NCBI GenBank assembly: GCA_023511535.1
Contig: JAIMBK010000001.1
Span: forward strand, 45,493-109,492
Length of the DNA: 64,000 bases
Direction of reading: 5' to 3'
DNA from: Armatimonadota bacterium
GTDB lineage: Bacteria > Bacillota > Desulfotomaculia > Desulfotomaculales > Nap2-2B
Shown here: in pieces, positions 36,353-46,104 of the stretch
Position numbering within the stretch: the stretch's first letter is position 1
Layout of the letters: every line of letters starts with the position of its first letter
Position numbers and translations under genes: made by a program
The notes under the pieces: model-generated
What the model saw: only the letters and a program-made list of their open reading frames with translations
Told to the model about the DNA's origin: nothing
The model's database searches: none

Positions 36353-38188
36353 TCAGGTAAGGAAAGATTCTTCCGGACATTCCAGCGCGCTTGCATCCGC
36401 ACATTTAATTATTTCTGTTAAAGTATAAACATTGGGCAGTATATTATGAATAAAGTATTTTGCAGAGGCAATTTTACCCGCGTAAAAATGATGCTCGTGG
36501 CAATCCGGCCCGGCTTCTTCAATTTTTCTTTTTGAAACGATTGCCTGCTCCAGCAAGCATTCGGCGACAAACAATTGGGCACAGCAGCTAAGCACCCGCA
36601 AAGCGTATAACGGTACTAGCTTACCTTTCTCGGAAAAGTTGCTATAATAACCTTCTAAAATTTTCTTGATCTCCACCACGCATTCGTAAGCTTTTTCCAA
36701 TTTTTTAATTTCTGCTTGAAAGACATTTAATTTTCTATTTTTGGCGATAAATTCTTCCCGGTCGCCCAGCCAGGCAGCAAACAGCTTACCGCCTTCCATC
36801 CTCATCTTTCGACCAACCAGATCCAGCGCCTGGATAAATGAGGTACCTTCCCAGATTGTTAAAATTTTAACGTCGCGCGCATATTGGGAAACAGGATATT
36901 CCTCCGTGTAGCCGACGCCACCGTGCACCTGGATCGCCTGGGCAACCACCGACCAGGCAGTTTCGCTGGCGTAAGTCTTAATCAGCGGGGTCAGAATCTC
37001 GCCCAACCAGCGGCACTTTTTCGCCTTCTCTTTATCGTCGCTGTGCCCGGCCACGTCCAGGTAATAAAAACCCTTAAAAATCATCGCCCTGATGCCTTCC
37101 ACCCGGGACTTCATTTCCATCAACATTCTTTTCACGTCTTCGTGCCTGATAATCGGCACCCGGTCCGCCTTCGGGTCGGTGAAAGGCCTTCCCTGAATCC
37201 GTTCGGCGGCGTAGCGGGAAGCGAAGTAATACGCCGCCGCCATTTGCGCAAGGGCGTTGTGGCCCGTCCCGATGCGCGATTCATTCATCATGTGGAACAT
37301 CATGGCTAACCCTTGCGATCTGCCTTCGCGATCCGGCGGGTCGCCCACAAGGATTCCCCGGCAATGGTCGCTATCGCCAAAACTCAACATCGCCGTGGCG
37401 GATGCTTTCAAGCCCATTTTGCTCTCTACGGCGATACAGGTAACGTCATTCGGCTCACCGAGGCTCCCGTCCCCGTTCACCCAAATCTTGGGCACGATAA
37501 AAAGCCCCAAACCCTTCGTCCCCGGGGCGCCTCCGGCGGGGCGGGCCAGGACCATGTGGATGATGTTTTCGGTCATGTCCACTTCCCCGCCGGTAATGAA
37601 CATCTTGGTGCCTTTTATCTTGTAGATCCGGGGATCGTCGGTCGGGTAGGCCCTGGTGTTCGCCTCCCCCACGTCGGAACCGGCGTGCGGTTCGGTCAGG
37701 CACATTGTTCCGCTCCATTGCCCGGAGAGCATTTTCTCTAAAAATAATTTTTTATCCCTTTCCGTGCCAAACCGGTATATAAGGTTCGCCGCCCCGGTGG
37801 TCAACTTAATGTAAGAACACAGCGCCGGGCAGGCGGCCATAAACATTTCGTGGTACGCCCTGTACAGAGTAAGCGGCATGTGCGTCTCCGAAGCAATGCT
37901 TTCGTTGGCGGAACCCCACCCGTTTTCTTGCAAAAATTTATAAGCCTTTTTATATCCCGGCGGCAGTTTTGCCACCCCATTTTCAAGTTGAACCCCAATT
38001 TTGTCTCCTTCCCGGTTAAGCGGGTAAATTACTTCTTTTGCAATTTTATATGCCTCATTTAATATAAAATCGATGTCTTCAAGCGTATAGTTCTCTTTAA
38101 AGCGCTCGTAATTCAGTATCTCTTCCAGATTAAGCCATTCTTTTAAAATAAACTTTAAATCCCTGAGATCGTATGTAAACTCCGTCAT
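36353..38188 (-). CDS. Acyl-CoA dehydrogenase, long ~611 aa type
   Basis: Likely start MTEFTYDLRDLKFIL at 38188; MCLTEPHAGSDVGEANTRA; QVHGGVGYTEEYPVSQYARDVKILTIWEGTSFIQALDLV. Confidence 0.9.
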   Translation of the reverse strand: MTEFTYDLRDLKFILKEWLNLEEILNYERFKENYTLEDIDFILNEAYKIAKEVIYPLNREGDKIGVQLENGVAKLPPGYKKAYKFLQENGWGSANESIASETHMPLTLYRAYHEMFMAACPALCSYIKLTTGAANLIYRFGTERDKKLFLEKMLSGQWSGTMCLTEPHAGSDVGEANTRAYPTDDPRIYKIKGTKMFITGGEVDMTENIIHMVLARPAGGAPGTKGLGLFIVPKIWVNGDGSLGEPNDVTCIAVESKMGLKASATAMLSFGDSDHCRGILVGDPPDREGRSQGLAMMFHMMNESRIGTGHNALAQMAAAYYFASRYAAERIQGRPFTDPKADRVPIIRHEDVKRMLMEMKSRVEGIRAMIFKGFYYLDVAGHSDDKEKAKKCRWLGEILTPLIKTYASETAWSVVAQAIQVHGGVGYTEEYPVSQYARDVKILTIWEGTSFIQALDLVGRKMRMEGGKLFAAWLGDREEFIAKNRKLNVFQAEIKKLEKAYECVVEIKKILEGYYSNFSEKGKLVPLYALRVLSCCAQLFVAECLLEQAIVSKRKIEEAGPDCHEHHFYAGKIASAKYFIHNILPNVYTLTEIIKCADASALECPEESFLT

Positions 38189-38241
38189 TAGAAGCCCCTC
38201 CCGTACGGACGGTAAAACCTGCAGCCAAAACCCCGACCCAG

Positions 38242-39429
38242 TCAGTCCTTCCGGCCAAAAATCGCCACCGCACAGGTAAAATGCCCGGGGTGTCCGCCAA
38301 GGTTGTGCGTAAGACCCAGATCGGCCTTCTTCACCTGCCTTGGCCCGGCCTTGCCCTGCAGCTGCTTGTAAATTTCGTAGATCATGCGCAGCCCGCTGGC
38401 TCCGATCGGGTGCCCGAAGCACTTCAGGCCGCCGTCGGTATTGACGGGCAGCCCTCCCTCCAGGGTAAAGAAGCCGGCATCCACGTCTTCTTTTGCCCTT
38501 CCCCGGGGGCTGAAGCCGAGGTCTTCGTAGATCAAAAGCTCGGTTATGGTGAAGCAGTCGTGAACCACGGCCAGATCGATCTCCTCCCGGGGATTTTTTA
38601 TCCCTGCGTCCTGATAAGCGCTGTTTGCTGCCGTAACTGTTTCTTCAAAATGAACCATGTCGTAGTCGTCGTTAAGGAGCGCCTGTCTGGCGCCGCAGCT
38701 CAAACCCAGCCCCTTGACCAGGACGTAGTCGCTCCTTGTGCTTTTGGCTATCTCGGGCCTGGCAATAATTGCCGCGGCAGCCCCGTCGCTGACTCCGCAG
38801 CAATCGAACAGGCCCAAAGGCCAGGCGATCATGGGGGCGTTTAAAACCTGCTCGATGGTAATTTCTCTTTGGAAGTGGGCCCTGGGGTTTAAGGAACCAT
38901 TGTGATGGTTCTTGACGGCAATTTTGGCCAGGGTTTTTTTTCCTTCCTCGAAACTTAAGCCATAGTGATGAAAATACCTGGTGGCCGCCAGGGCGAACTG
39001 AACCGGCGCGGGCACGGGCGGTTCCACGCGCGACCCCCAGAAAGGCGCGTAAGAAACCGGCAGGCCGGATAAGCCGGAGTCTTTTAATTTTTCCACCCCC
39101 ATCACGAGCACAAGGTCGTAAACCCCCGCGGCCACGGCGAAACAGGCGTTTCGAAACGCGTCGGTTCCCGTGCAGCAGGCGTTTTCCACCCTGGTGACGG
39201 GGATGTAATTCAGCTTTAAGGCGTGGGCCAGCATCGTCCCCCGGGCGGAACCGAAGGAATACTGCAAGCCGAGCCAGGCCGCCTGGATATCTTTTGGATC
39301 TATGCCGGCGTCTTCGTAGGCTTCGTAAGCCGCCTCAACCATCAAATCCTCGGCGCTTTTGTCCCAATGCTCGCCGAATTTCGTGCACCCCATGCCAATA
39401 ATGGCCACTCTATCTTTAATTCCACCCAT
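38242..39429 (-). CDS. Thiolase family protein (SCP2/acetyl-CoA acetyltransferase-like)
   Basis: VAIIGMGCTKFGEHWDKSAEDLMVEAAYEAYEDAGID; NACCTGTDAFRNACFAVAAGVYDLVLVMGVEKL; GHPIGASGLRMIYEIYKQLQ. Confidence 0.92.
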   Translation of the reverse strand: MGGIKDRVAIIGMGCTKFGEHWDKSAEDLMVEAAYEAYEDAGIDPKDIQAAWLGLQYSFGSARGTMLAHALKLNYIPVTRVENACCTGTDAFRNACFAVAAGVYDLVLVMGVEKLKDSGLSGLPVSYAPFWGSRVEPPVPAPVQFALAATRYFHHYGLSFEEGKKTLAKIAVKNHHNGSLNPRAHFQREITIEQVLNAPMIAWPLGLFDCCGVSDGAAAAIIARPEIAKSTRSDYVLVKGLGLSCGARQALLNDDYDMVHFEETVTAANSAYQDAGIKNPREEIDLAVVHDCFTITELLIYEDLGFSPRGRAKEDVDAGFFTLEGGLPVNTDGGLKCFGHPIGASGLRMIYEIYKQLQGKAGPRQVKKADLGLTHNLGGHPGHFTCAVAIFGRKD

Positions 39430-39445
39430 AACCTGTCTCCTTTCC

Positions 39446-40858
39446 TTAACCTCTTGTCGGCATGCATTTCCAGTAGTAATTATGAATACCGCCTACTGTA
39501 TGCAATTTCCGGAAGCTCATTTCCAACGGCATGCCCACCTTGATTTCTTCGATCGTGCGGTCGGTCATGATGCACTGCATCCTTCCCCCGCCCTCAAAGT
39601 CAATAAAACAAATCACCAGCGGGGGATCCGGAGTGGGCCCCAGGTAGTCCAGCGAGTAGGTGAAAAGGGTGGCCTTTTGGTCGGAAAACCTTACCGGCGC
39701 GAACTGATCTCTGGTCCGGCACTTCGTGCATACCCTTTGCGGCGGGTACTGCTGGTAGCCGCAATGTTTGCATTTGACCCCGTACAGCCGGACGTTCTGT
39801 TTGCGCTCGCGATAAACGGCCGCCGGGGAGGGGGGATCGAGCGGGGGGCGGCGCGCGGGCGGGGCGGCGTCGATAAGCGCACGCCATCTGGCGTAAGTGA
39901 GGTAGTCGGGAAGAATTTTTTTCGATTTTAAGTGGCCCCTTACTCCGCGCCGGGACCCCAGGTTTTTTATTTCTTCGGTAACTCTTAATACAAAAGCATC
40001 CGCCCCGTCGCCGTAGCCGGCCAAAAGAATGCGGTCCCCGGGTTTGGCCTCTTCCAGGGCCGCGGCCAGCATCAAAAGTGAGAAAGCCGTCCCCGTGTTG
40101 CCCGCTTTATTGAAAAGCGGCTCCTGCACCTGGGTCTGCAGGTCAAAACCCAACCGGCGGGCCATTTCTCTGTGTCTTCTGGCGTCGGGGGCGTAAAAAA
40201 CGGCTTTCGTGAAATCCCGGGGAGTCAACTTGCACTTTTCAAAAAGACCCTTAACTGCCAGAGGGAGGATTTTTAGATAACCCTCTTCGCTGGCGAAGCG
40301 ATCTTCGGCGGAACGAACGAAAGGATCGCCTGCCGCCCTCCAGAGATCAAGAATTTCATGGGAAAGGGAATAACTCTCTTCAATTTCAGCGATCACGTTT
40401 TCTCTTCCCACGATAATTGCTGCCGCTCCGTCGCCAAAGACCGCTTCGAACTCCGAACGGGGCTGGGGCAGGCGCATGTCGGCCGCCACTACCAGCACCT
40501 GCTTAGCCGAGCCTGCCTTTACAGAATCGAGCGCGGCCCGCAACGCCTGCGTCCCCGCTCTTAATGAATTGGCAAAGTCCGCTGTAAAAATGTCTTCCCG
40601 CAGGTCGAGGGCTTCCGCCACGATTGCCGCCCCTTGCTTTTCCAGGTACGGAACAGTAGTGGTGGCCAGATACAGGCCGTCGACCATTTGCCGCTCCATG
40701 CCGTTCAAACAATCAATTCCCGCCGCCACGGCCATCGTTATGCTGTCTTCGTCATAACTGGCAACTGCTTTTTCAATGCGCGCGTTCCACCCCGCCGTTC
40801 CTTCACCAAGGCGGAACAGCGGAATATAAGCGCCGTAAGAGGTGATGCCGGCCATCAT
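39446..40858 (-). CDS. HMG-CoA synthase-like domain fused to C-terminal DUF35 (rubredoxin-like Zn ribbon + OB fold)
   Basis: MAGITSYGAYIPLFRLGEGTAGW HMGCS-like start; C-terminal VKCKHCGYQQYPPQRVCTKC and GGGRMQCIMTD OB region. Confidence 0.85.
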   Translation of the reverse strand: MMAGITSYGAYIPLFRLGEGTAGWNARIEKAVASYDEDSITMAVAAGIDCLNGMERQMVDGLYLATTTVPYLEKQGAAIVAEALDLREDIFTADFANSLRAGTQALRAALDSVKAGSAKQVLVVAADMRLPQPRSEFEAVFGDGAAAIIVGRENVIAEIEESYSLSHEILDLWRAAGDPFVRSAEDRFASEEGYLKILPLAVKGLFEKCKLTPRDFTKAVFYAPDARRHREMARRLGFDLQTQVQEPLFNKAGNTGTAFSLLMLAAALEEAKPGDRILLAGYGDGADAFVLRVTEEIKNLGSRRGVRGHLKSKKILPDYLTYARWRALIDAAPPARRPPLDPPSPAAVYRERKQNVRLYGVKCKHCGYQQYPPQRVCTKCRTRDQFAPVRFSDQKATLFTYSLDYLGPTPDPPLVICFIDFEGGGRMQCIMTDRTIEEIKVGMPLEMSFRKLHTVGGIHNYYWKCMPTRG

Positions 40859-40974
40859 TTACCCGTCCTTTCCATCAGCATTATTACCTTTTTCCGCAGA
40901 TAATCAGTAAACTTACAATGTAAAAAGGGTAAGGCTACACTATAAAAAATTAAAAGATAACTTTGCTTGTTCCA

Positions 40975-40997
40975 TATATGAAACTACGTTTCCTATA
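40975..40997. promoter_or_regulatory. Palindromic operator candidate TATATGAAAC-TAC-GTTTCCTATA
   Basis: Perfect GAAAC/GTTTC plus TATA/TATA flanks; just downstream of the predicted promoter. Confidence 0.6.
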
Positions 40998-41004
40998 TAG
41001 ATTA

Positions 41005-41033
41005 ATTATAATGCGTTTTGTACAACTAGTCAA
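41005..41033 (-). promoter_or_regulatory. Sigma-A promoter TTGACT-N17-TATAAT
   Basis: Minus strand TTGACTAGTTGTACAAAACGCATTATAAT; exact 17-bp spacer. Confidence 0.75.
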
Positions 41034-41154
41034 TAACCATTTTTTAAGATCTACAGGTGATGTTTTTTCTAAAATAGTATAGAGTCAAAAGTTCTTGGTC
41101 CCCCTAAGCAGCATCCTCAACATACAAATGCCAACAATTCTTTTCTACGCTTTA

Positions 41155-41196
41155 AAAAACAAAAACTCCCCTCGCCCGGCGGTCAAGGGGAGCTCA
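41155..41196 (-). terminator. Intrinsic terminator after enoyl-CoA hydratase gene
   Basis: CTCCCC...GGGGAG stem then TTTTTGTTTTTT on minus strand. Confidence 0.8.
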
Positions 41197-41207
41197 AGCA
41201 AATGTTC

Positions 41208-41990
41208 TTACCTGTTTTTATAGACGGGTTTGCGCTTCTCGTTAAAGGCCCGCAGGCCCTCGTCCCGGTCTTCGGAATACAGGCAGGCGTTGTAGCATTC
41301 GGCCTCCAGGGCCAGGGCGGTGTTCAGGTCCAGTTCCACCCCCAGGTTGATCGCCCGCTTGGCCTGCCTTAAGGCGATCGGGCCGTTCTTGACGATTTCG
41401 GCCATGATTTCCATGGTTTTATCCATCAGTTCCGCCGGGGGAACCACGTAGTTAACCAGTCCCAGCCGGCAGGCTTCGGCGGCGGAAATGCGCCGGCCGG
41501 TGAAGATCAACTCTTTCGCTTTATTGCGCCCGATAACGCGGGGCAGCAACTGGGTGCCGCCGCCGCCGGGGATGATGGCCAGCCCCACTTCCGGCAGGCC
41601 GAAGGCGGCGTTTTCGGAAGCGATAATAAAATCGCAGCCCAGGGCAAACTCACAGCCGCCGCCCAGGGCGTAGCCGTTCACCGCCGCCACCAGGGGCTTG
41701 GGAAACGCGGCCACGGCGGTAAAGGCCCGGACGAAAAGGGCGCGCTGTTTTTTCATGTCTTCCTTGCTCATGTCTTTTCTTTCTTTCAGGTCCGCCCCTA
41801 CACAAAAAGCCCGGTCCCCTTCGGCGGTAAGAACGGCGGCGAATACTTCGTCGTCCAGCTCCAGTTCCTCTAAGGCGGCCAGCAGTTCCCGGGCCATCTG
41901 GGTGGAGATGGCGTTCATGGCCCGGGGGCGGTTGAAGGAAAGGATGCCCACGTGGCCTTCTTTTTGCAGTTTAATGGTTTCGTAACTCAT
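41208..41990 (-). CDS. Enoyl-CoA hydratase/isomerase (second paralog)
   Basis: MSYETIKLQKEGHVGILSFNRPRAMNAIS; GYALGGGCEFALGCDFIIA; LAIIPGGGGTQLLPR. Confidence 0.94.
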   Translation of the reverse strand: MSYETIKLQKEGHVGILSFNRPRAMNAISTQMARELLAALEELELDDEVFAAVLTAEGDRAFCVGADLKERKDMSKEDMKKQRALFVRAFTAVAAFPKPLVAAVNGYALGGGCEFALGCDFIIASENAAFGLPEVGLAIIPGGGGTQLLPRVIGRNKAKELIFTGRRISAAEACRLGLVNYVVPPAELMDKTMEIMAEIVKNGPIALRQAKRAINLGVELDLNTALALEAECYNACLYSEDRDEGLRAFNEKRKPVYKNR

Positions 41991-42102
41991 GATTTTCACC
42001 CCCGCAATCAATTTGATGCCTGTCCTTCGTTTACCGCTTGCTCCCCTGCTCTTCAGAACAAAATGTGTTAGAGGGGCACGGACGGCAACGCCCAACCGCT
42101 CC

Positions 42103-43650
42103 TTACACCGGGTAAACCGGGTGCTTGCGCGCGGAGAAGTGCCGGGTCTTGGACGCGTACAGGTTGAAGCGGGCGATCAGTTCGCTGCGCAGGTCCCGGC
42201 CCCGGACGATGTGGTCCACCACCAGCTCGGAGGCCAGCCGGTAAATGTCGATGTCCTTGACGTATTCCTCCTGCTTTTGCCGGATAAAGGCCGGCCTTTC
42301 CTCCGGCGCCAACGCGTTGATGTAATTATCGTAGACGGCCTTCACCGCCGCCTGCGGCCCCATGACGGCGATCTGGGCGCTGGGCAGGGCCAGGCAGCAG
42401 TCGGGATCGTAGGCCGGGCCGCACATGGCGTATAAGCCCGCTCCGTAGGCTTTGCGCACGACCACGGAAATCTTCGGCACCGTGGCTTCCGAAACGGCGG
42501 AAATGAATTTTGCCCCGTGGCGGATGATCCCCTGCCTCTCCACGTCCTCGCCGACCATAAAGCCGGGCACGTCCGCCAGGAAGAGCAAGGGGATGTTAAA
42601 GGCGTCGCACAGGTTGACGAACCGGGCGCCCTTATCGGCGGAATCCACGAAAAGGACGCCGCCCATGTGCAGGGGCTGGTTGGCCAGAATGCCTACGGGG
42701 CGCCCGCCGATCCGGCAAAGGCCGGTAATCAGTTCCCGGGCAAACAGCTCCTTGATTTCAAACCAGCTGTCCCGGTCGATAATCCGGTGAATCACTTCGT
42801 ACATATCAAAGGGTTCGCTTTCCAGGGGAGGGATGATCTCTTCGATTTCTCTGCCCTCGGCCGGGGGAAGGGCCTCGGCCGAAGAGGGCCTGTCCAGATA
42901 GTTTTGCGGCATGTAGGTAAGATACCGGCGGCAGGCCGCGATGGCTTCTTCCTCCGTTTTGCACAGCAGGTCCCCGCACCCGCTCACCGTGCAGTGCATG
43001 CGCGCCCCGCCCAGGTCCTCCAGGGTGGTTTTTTCGCCGATCACCATCTCCACCATCCGGGGAGAGCCCAGGTACATGCTGGCGTTTCCTTCCACCATAA
43101 AAACCACGTCGCAAAATGCGGGGATATAGGCTCCGCCGGCGGCCGAAGGGCCGAAAAGCAGGCAGATCTGCGGGACCACCCCCGATAATTTTACTTCGTT
43201 ATAAAAAATAGCCCCGGCTCCCCGCCGGCCGGGAAACATTTCCACCTGGTCGGTGATCCTGGCCCCGGCGGAATCCACCAGATAAAGCATGGGCACTTTT
43301 AAATCCATGGCCGTTTCCTGAATGCGCAGGATTTTTTCCACCGTCCGCCAGCCCCAGGAACCGGCCTTGACCGTGGAATCGTTGGCCATCACGCAGACCG
43401 TCCGTCCATGGATTTTCCCCACCCCGCAGACGACCCCGTCGGCGGGCAGATCCCCGGCCAGGTTGTTGGCCCAAAAGCCGTCTTCGCAAAACGGCTCCCC
43501 GGGATCGAAAAGGAGTCTCAGCCTTTCCCGGGCGAACAACTTTCCCCGGGCGGCGTTGGCCTGGTGATATTTGGGGGCCCCGCCGGCTCTGATCCGCTTT
43601 TCTTTCTCGGTTAACTCCTCGTTCAAGGACTTGCGATCAACCTCATCCAT
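42103..43650 (-). CDS. Acyl-CoA carboxylase carboxyltransferase (beta-type) subunit
   Basis: ARERLRLLFDPGEPF; LYLVDSAGARITDQVEMFPGRRGAGAIFYNEVKLSGVVPQICLLFGPSAAGGAYIPAFCD. Confidence 0.92.
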   Translation of the reverse strand: MDEVDRKSLNEELTEKEKRIRAGGAPKYHQANAARGKLFARERLRLLFDPGEPFCEDGFWANNLAGDLPADGVVCGVGKIHGRTVCVMANDSTVKAGSWGWRTVEKILRIQETAMDLKVPMLYLVDSAGARITDQVEMFPGRRGAGAIFYNEVKLSGVVPQICLLFGPSAAGGAYIPAFCDVVFMVEGNASMYLGSPRMVEMVIGEKTTLEDLGGARMHCTVSGCGDLLCKTEEEAIAACRRYLTYMPQNYLDRPSSAEALPPAEGREIEEIIPPLESEPFDMYEVIHRIIDRDSWFEIKELFARELITGLCRIGGRPVGILANQPLHMGGVLFVDSADKGARFVNLCDAFNIPLLFLADVPGFMVGEDVERQGIIRHGAKFISAVSEATVPKISVVVRKAYGAGLYAMCGPAYDPDCCLALPSAQIAVMGPQAAVKAVYDNYINALAPEERPAFIRQKQEEYVKDIDIYRLASELVVDHIVRGRDLRSELIARFNLYASKTRHFSARKHPVYPV

Positions 43651-43994
43651 CCCCTTAAAACTCCTCCCTTTCCATAAAATCTCTGCTTTTTCCAGATCAT
43701 CCTGGACGTTTTAAAAATTATACAATAAATTTTAACTTACAATCAACTAAAAAATTAAAAATCAAACCCGCGTTTAAAAAACATGCGGGCGGGAACTCTA
43801 ATCACATAGAACGGGTTCATTCCGGAAAAATATAAAAATATATAAGAAAAAAGTATAAAAACTAAACTCCCCGGGGACAAAAAAGGAAAATACACGACGT
43901 AATTGTGAAATAAGGAACTTGTCTGGATTGTTCTTCCCGGTGTACAATAAACCCGGCACGTGCTCGAAATAAGGAAAGATGGGAGATTCGTAAC

Positions 43995-46094
43995 GTGACG
44001 CTGTCCAGCCTCCTGAAACCAGAAGCGGTAGCAATCGTCGGCGCCTCCAGGACTCCCGGAAAAATAGGCAACTTTCTGGTGAAAAATATCATCGAGTCAG
44101 GCTACGGAGGGAAAGTTTACCCGATCAACCCCAGGGAGGTAGAAATCGAAGGACTAAAATGTTATCCTGATCTGGCGGCCGTGCAAAAGAAGATCGATCT
44201 GGCGGTGGTCGCCGTCCCGGCGGCCCGCACCCCGGAAGCGGCCGAACAGTGCGGACGGGCCGGGGTAAAGGGCCTCGTTGTTATTTCCGCCGGCTTCAAG
44301 GAAGTGGGGCCGGCCGGAATGGCTTTAGAAAAGGAACTTTTGCGCATCTGCCGGAATTACGGAATGCGCCTGGTGGGACCCAATTGCGTAGGTGTCATCG
44401 ACACCCACACCCCGCTGAACGCTTCTTTCTCCGGAACCTATCCGCAGCCGGGAAACATCGCCTTTATCTCCCAGAGCGGAGCCATGCTGGTGGCCATTCT
44501 GGACTGGTCGCGCAAGAGCAGGCTCGGCTTTTCGAAAGTAATCAGCCTGGGCAACAAAACAGATTTAAACGAAGCTGATTTTATCGCCGACGCTGCCGAC
44601 GATCCCGAGACAAAGGTAATCCTCTGCTATATCGAAGACGTGGCCGACGGCTCCCAGTTTTTAGAAGTTGCCCGCGCGGCCAGCCGCAAAAAACCGGTGA
44701 TTGTTTATAAAAGCGGAACCAGCGCCGCGGGCGCCCGGGCGGCCTCTTCCCACACCGGCGCCCTGGCCGGCAGTGACCTGGCTTACGAAACGGCCTTCCG
44801 GCAGGCAGGAGTAATCCGGGCCCGCAGCATGGCGGAATTATTCGACCTGGCCGGAGCTTTCGTCACCCAGCCGGTCCCGGACGGCGATAAAGTGGCCGTG
44901 GTCACCAACGCAGGCGGCCCGGGCATCATCACTACCGATAATATTGAAAAGATCAATCTGAAGATGGCCCGCTTCCAGAAGGAGACCACCGAAGCCCTGC
45001 GCGCCCGGCTGCCCGCGGCGGCGGCCATTTACAACCCGGTGGACGTGCTCGGCGACGGCGGCCCCGACCGCTACCGAAGCGCCTTCGAGCTCGTCCTGGC
45101 CGACCCGGGAGTAGACAGCGTGCTGGTTCTCCTCTGTCCTGCCGCGGCCACCGACAGCGAAAAGATTGCCCGCGCCCTGCTGGAGGTGCAGCGCCACAAC
45201 CGGCACAAGCCCGTTTTCGGCGTTTTTTTAGGCGGCGAATTCCTGGGCAAAGGCAGGAGCCTCTTCGAACAGGCCGGCATCCCCTGTTTTACCTTTCCCG
45301 AACCGGCCGTCCTGGCCATCGGGGGAATGGTCCGCTTCAGCCAGCTGAAAAAGATCCCCGCCGATGAGCCGGCGGAACAATTCAATAACTTGCAGCAAGA
45401 TATCGTCCAAAACACTCTCGAAAAGGTGAAAAATGAAGGCCGGCTGGTTCTTTTAGGCAGCGAGGCGGCCCGGGTGGTCTCCGCTTACGGCATCCCGGCG
45501 GCCCCCATCCACCTGGCCACCACCCCGGAAGAAGCGGCCGAAATAGCGCAAGCAATCGGCTTCCCGGTGGTCATGAAAGTAGCCTCCCCCCAGATCATGC
45601 ATAAAACCGACGTGGGCGGCATCCTGACCAATCTCCAAACGGCCGGCGAGGTCCGGAAAGGTTTCATTCAAATCAGCGAAAACGTTCACCGCTATTTCCC
45701 GGACCTGGCCATCCACGGAGTGGAAGTGCAAAAAATGATGCCCAGGGGCGACGAGGTGTTGATCGGCATGACCAGGGACGTTCAATTCGGCCCGCTGATC
45801 GCCTTCGGCCTGGGCGGGATTTACGTCAATTTACTCAAAGATGTCGCCTTCCGGCTGGCCCACCGGTTGACCAGAAGAGAAATCCGGAGCATGATTATGG
45901 AAACGAAGGCTTACACGCTTCTGCGGGGTTACCGGGGAGAAAAACCCAAGGACATCAAATCCCTGGTGGAAATAATCGCCCGGGCGGCCAGGCTGGCCGT
46001 GGATTTCCCGGCCATCACCGAAATGGACATCAACCCGCTTTTTGCTTACCCGGACGGGGCAGTTGCCCTGGATGTTAAAATTACTATCTCATGA
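43995..46094 (+). CDS. ADP-forming acetyl/acyl-CoA synthetase, fused alpha-beta
   Basis: LLKPEAVAIVGASRTPGKIGNFLVKNII; SSHTGALAGSDLAYE; C-terminal ATP-grasp (GFPVVMKVASPQIMHKTDVGGI). Confidence 0.94.
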   Translation: MTLSSLLKPEAVAIVGASRTPGKIGNFLVKNIIESGYGGKVYPINPREVEIEGLKCYPDLAAVQKKIDLAVVAVPAARTPEAAEQCGRAGVKGLVVISAGFKEVGPAGMALEKELLRICRNYGMRLVGPNCVGVIDTHTPLNASFSGTYPQPGNIAFISQSGAMLVAILDWSRKSRLGFSKVISLGNKTDLNEADFIADAADDPETKVILCYIEDVADGSQFLEVARAASRKKPVIVYKSGTSAAGARAASSHTGALAGSDLAYETAFRQAGVIRARSMAELFDLAGAFVTQPVPDGDKVAVVTNAGGPGIITTDNIEKINLKMARFQKETTEALRARLPAAAAIYNPVDVLGDGGPDRYRSAFELVLADPGVDSVLVLLCPAAATDSEKIARALLEVQRHNRHKPVFGVFLGGEFLGKGRSLFEQAGIPCFTFPEPAVLAIGGMVRFSQLKKIPADEPAEQFNNLQQDIVQNTLEKVKNEGRLVLLGSEAARVVSAYGIPAAPIHLATTPEEAAEIAQAIGFPVVMKVASPQIMHKTDVGGILTNLQTAGEVRKGFIQISENVHRYFPDLAIHGVEVQKMMPRGDEVLIGMTRDVQFGPLIAFGLGGIYVNLLKDVAFRLAHRLTRREIRSMIMETKAYTLLRGYRGEKPKDIKSLVEIIARAARLAVDFPAITEMDINPLFAYPDGAVALDVKITIS

Positions 46095-46104
46095 GGTGAA
46101 AAAA

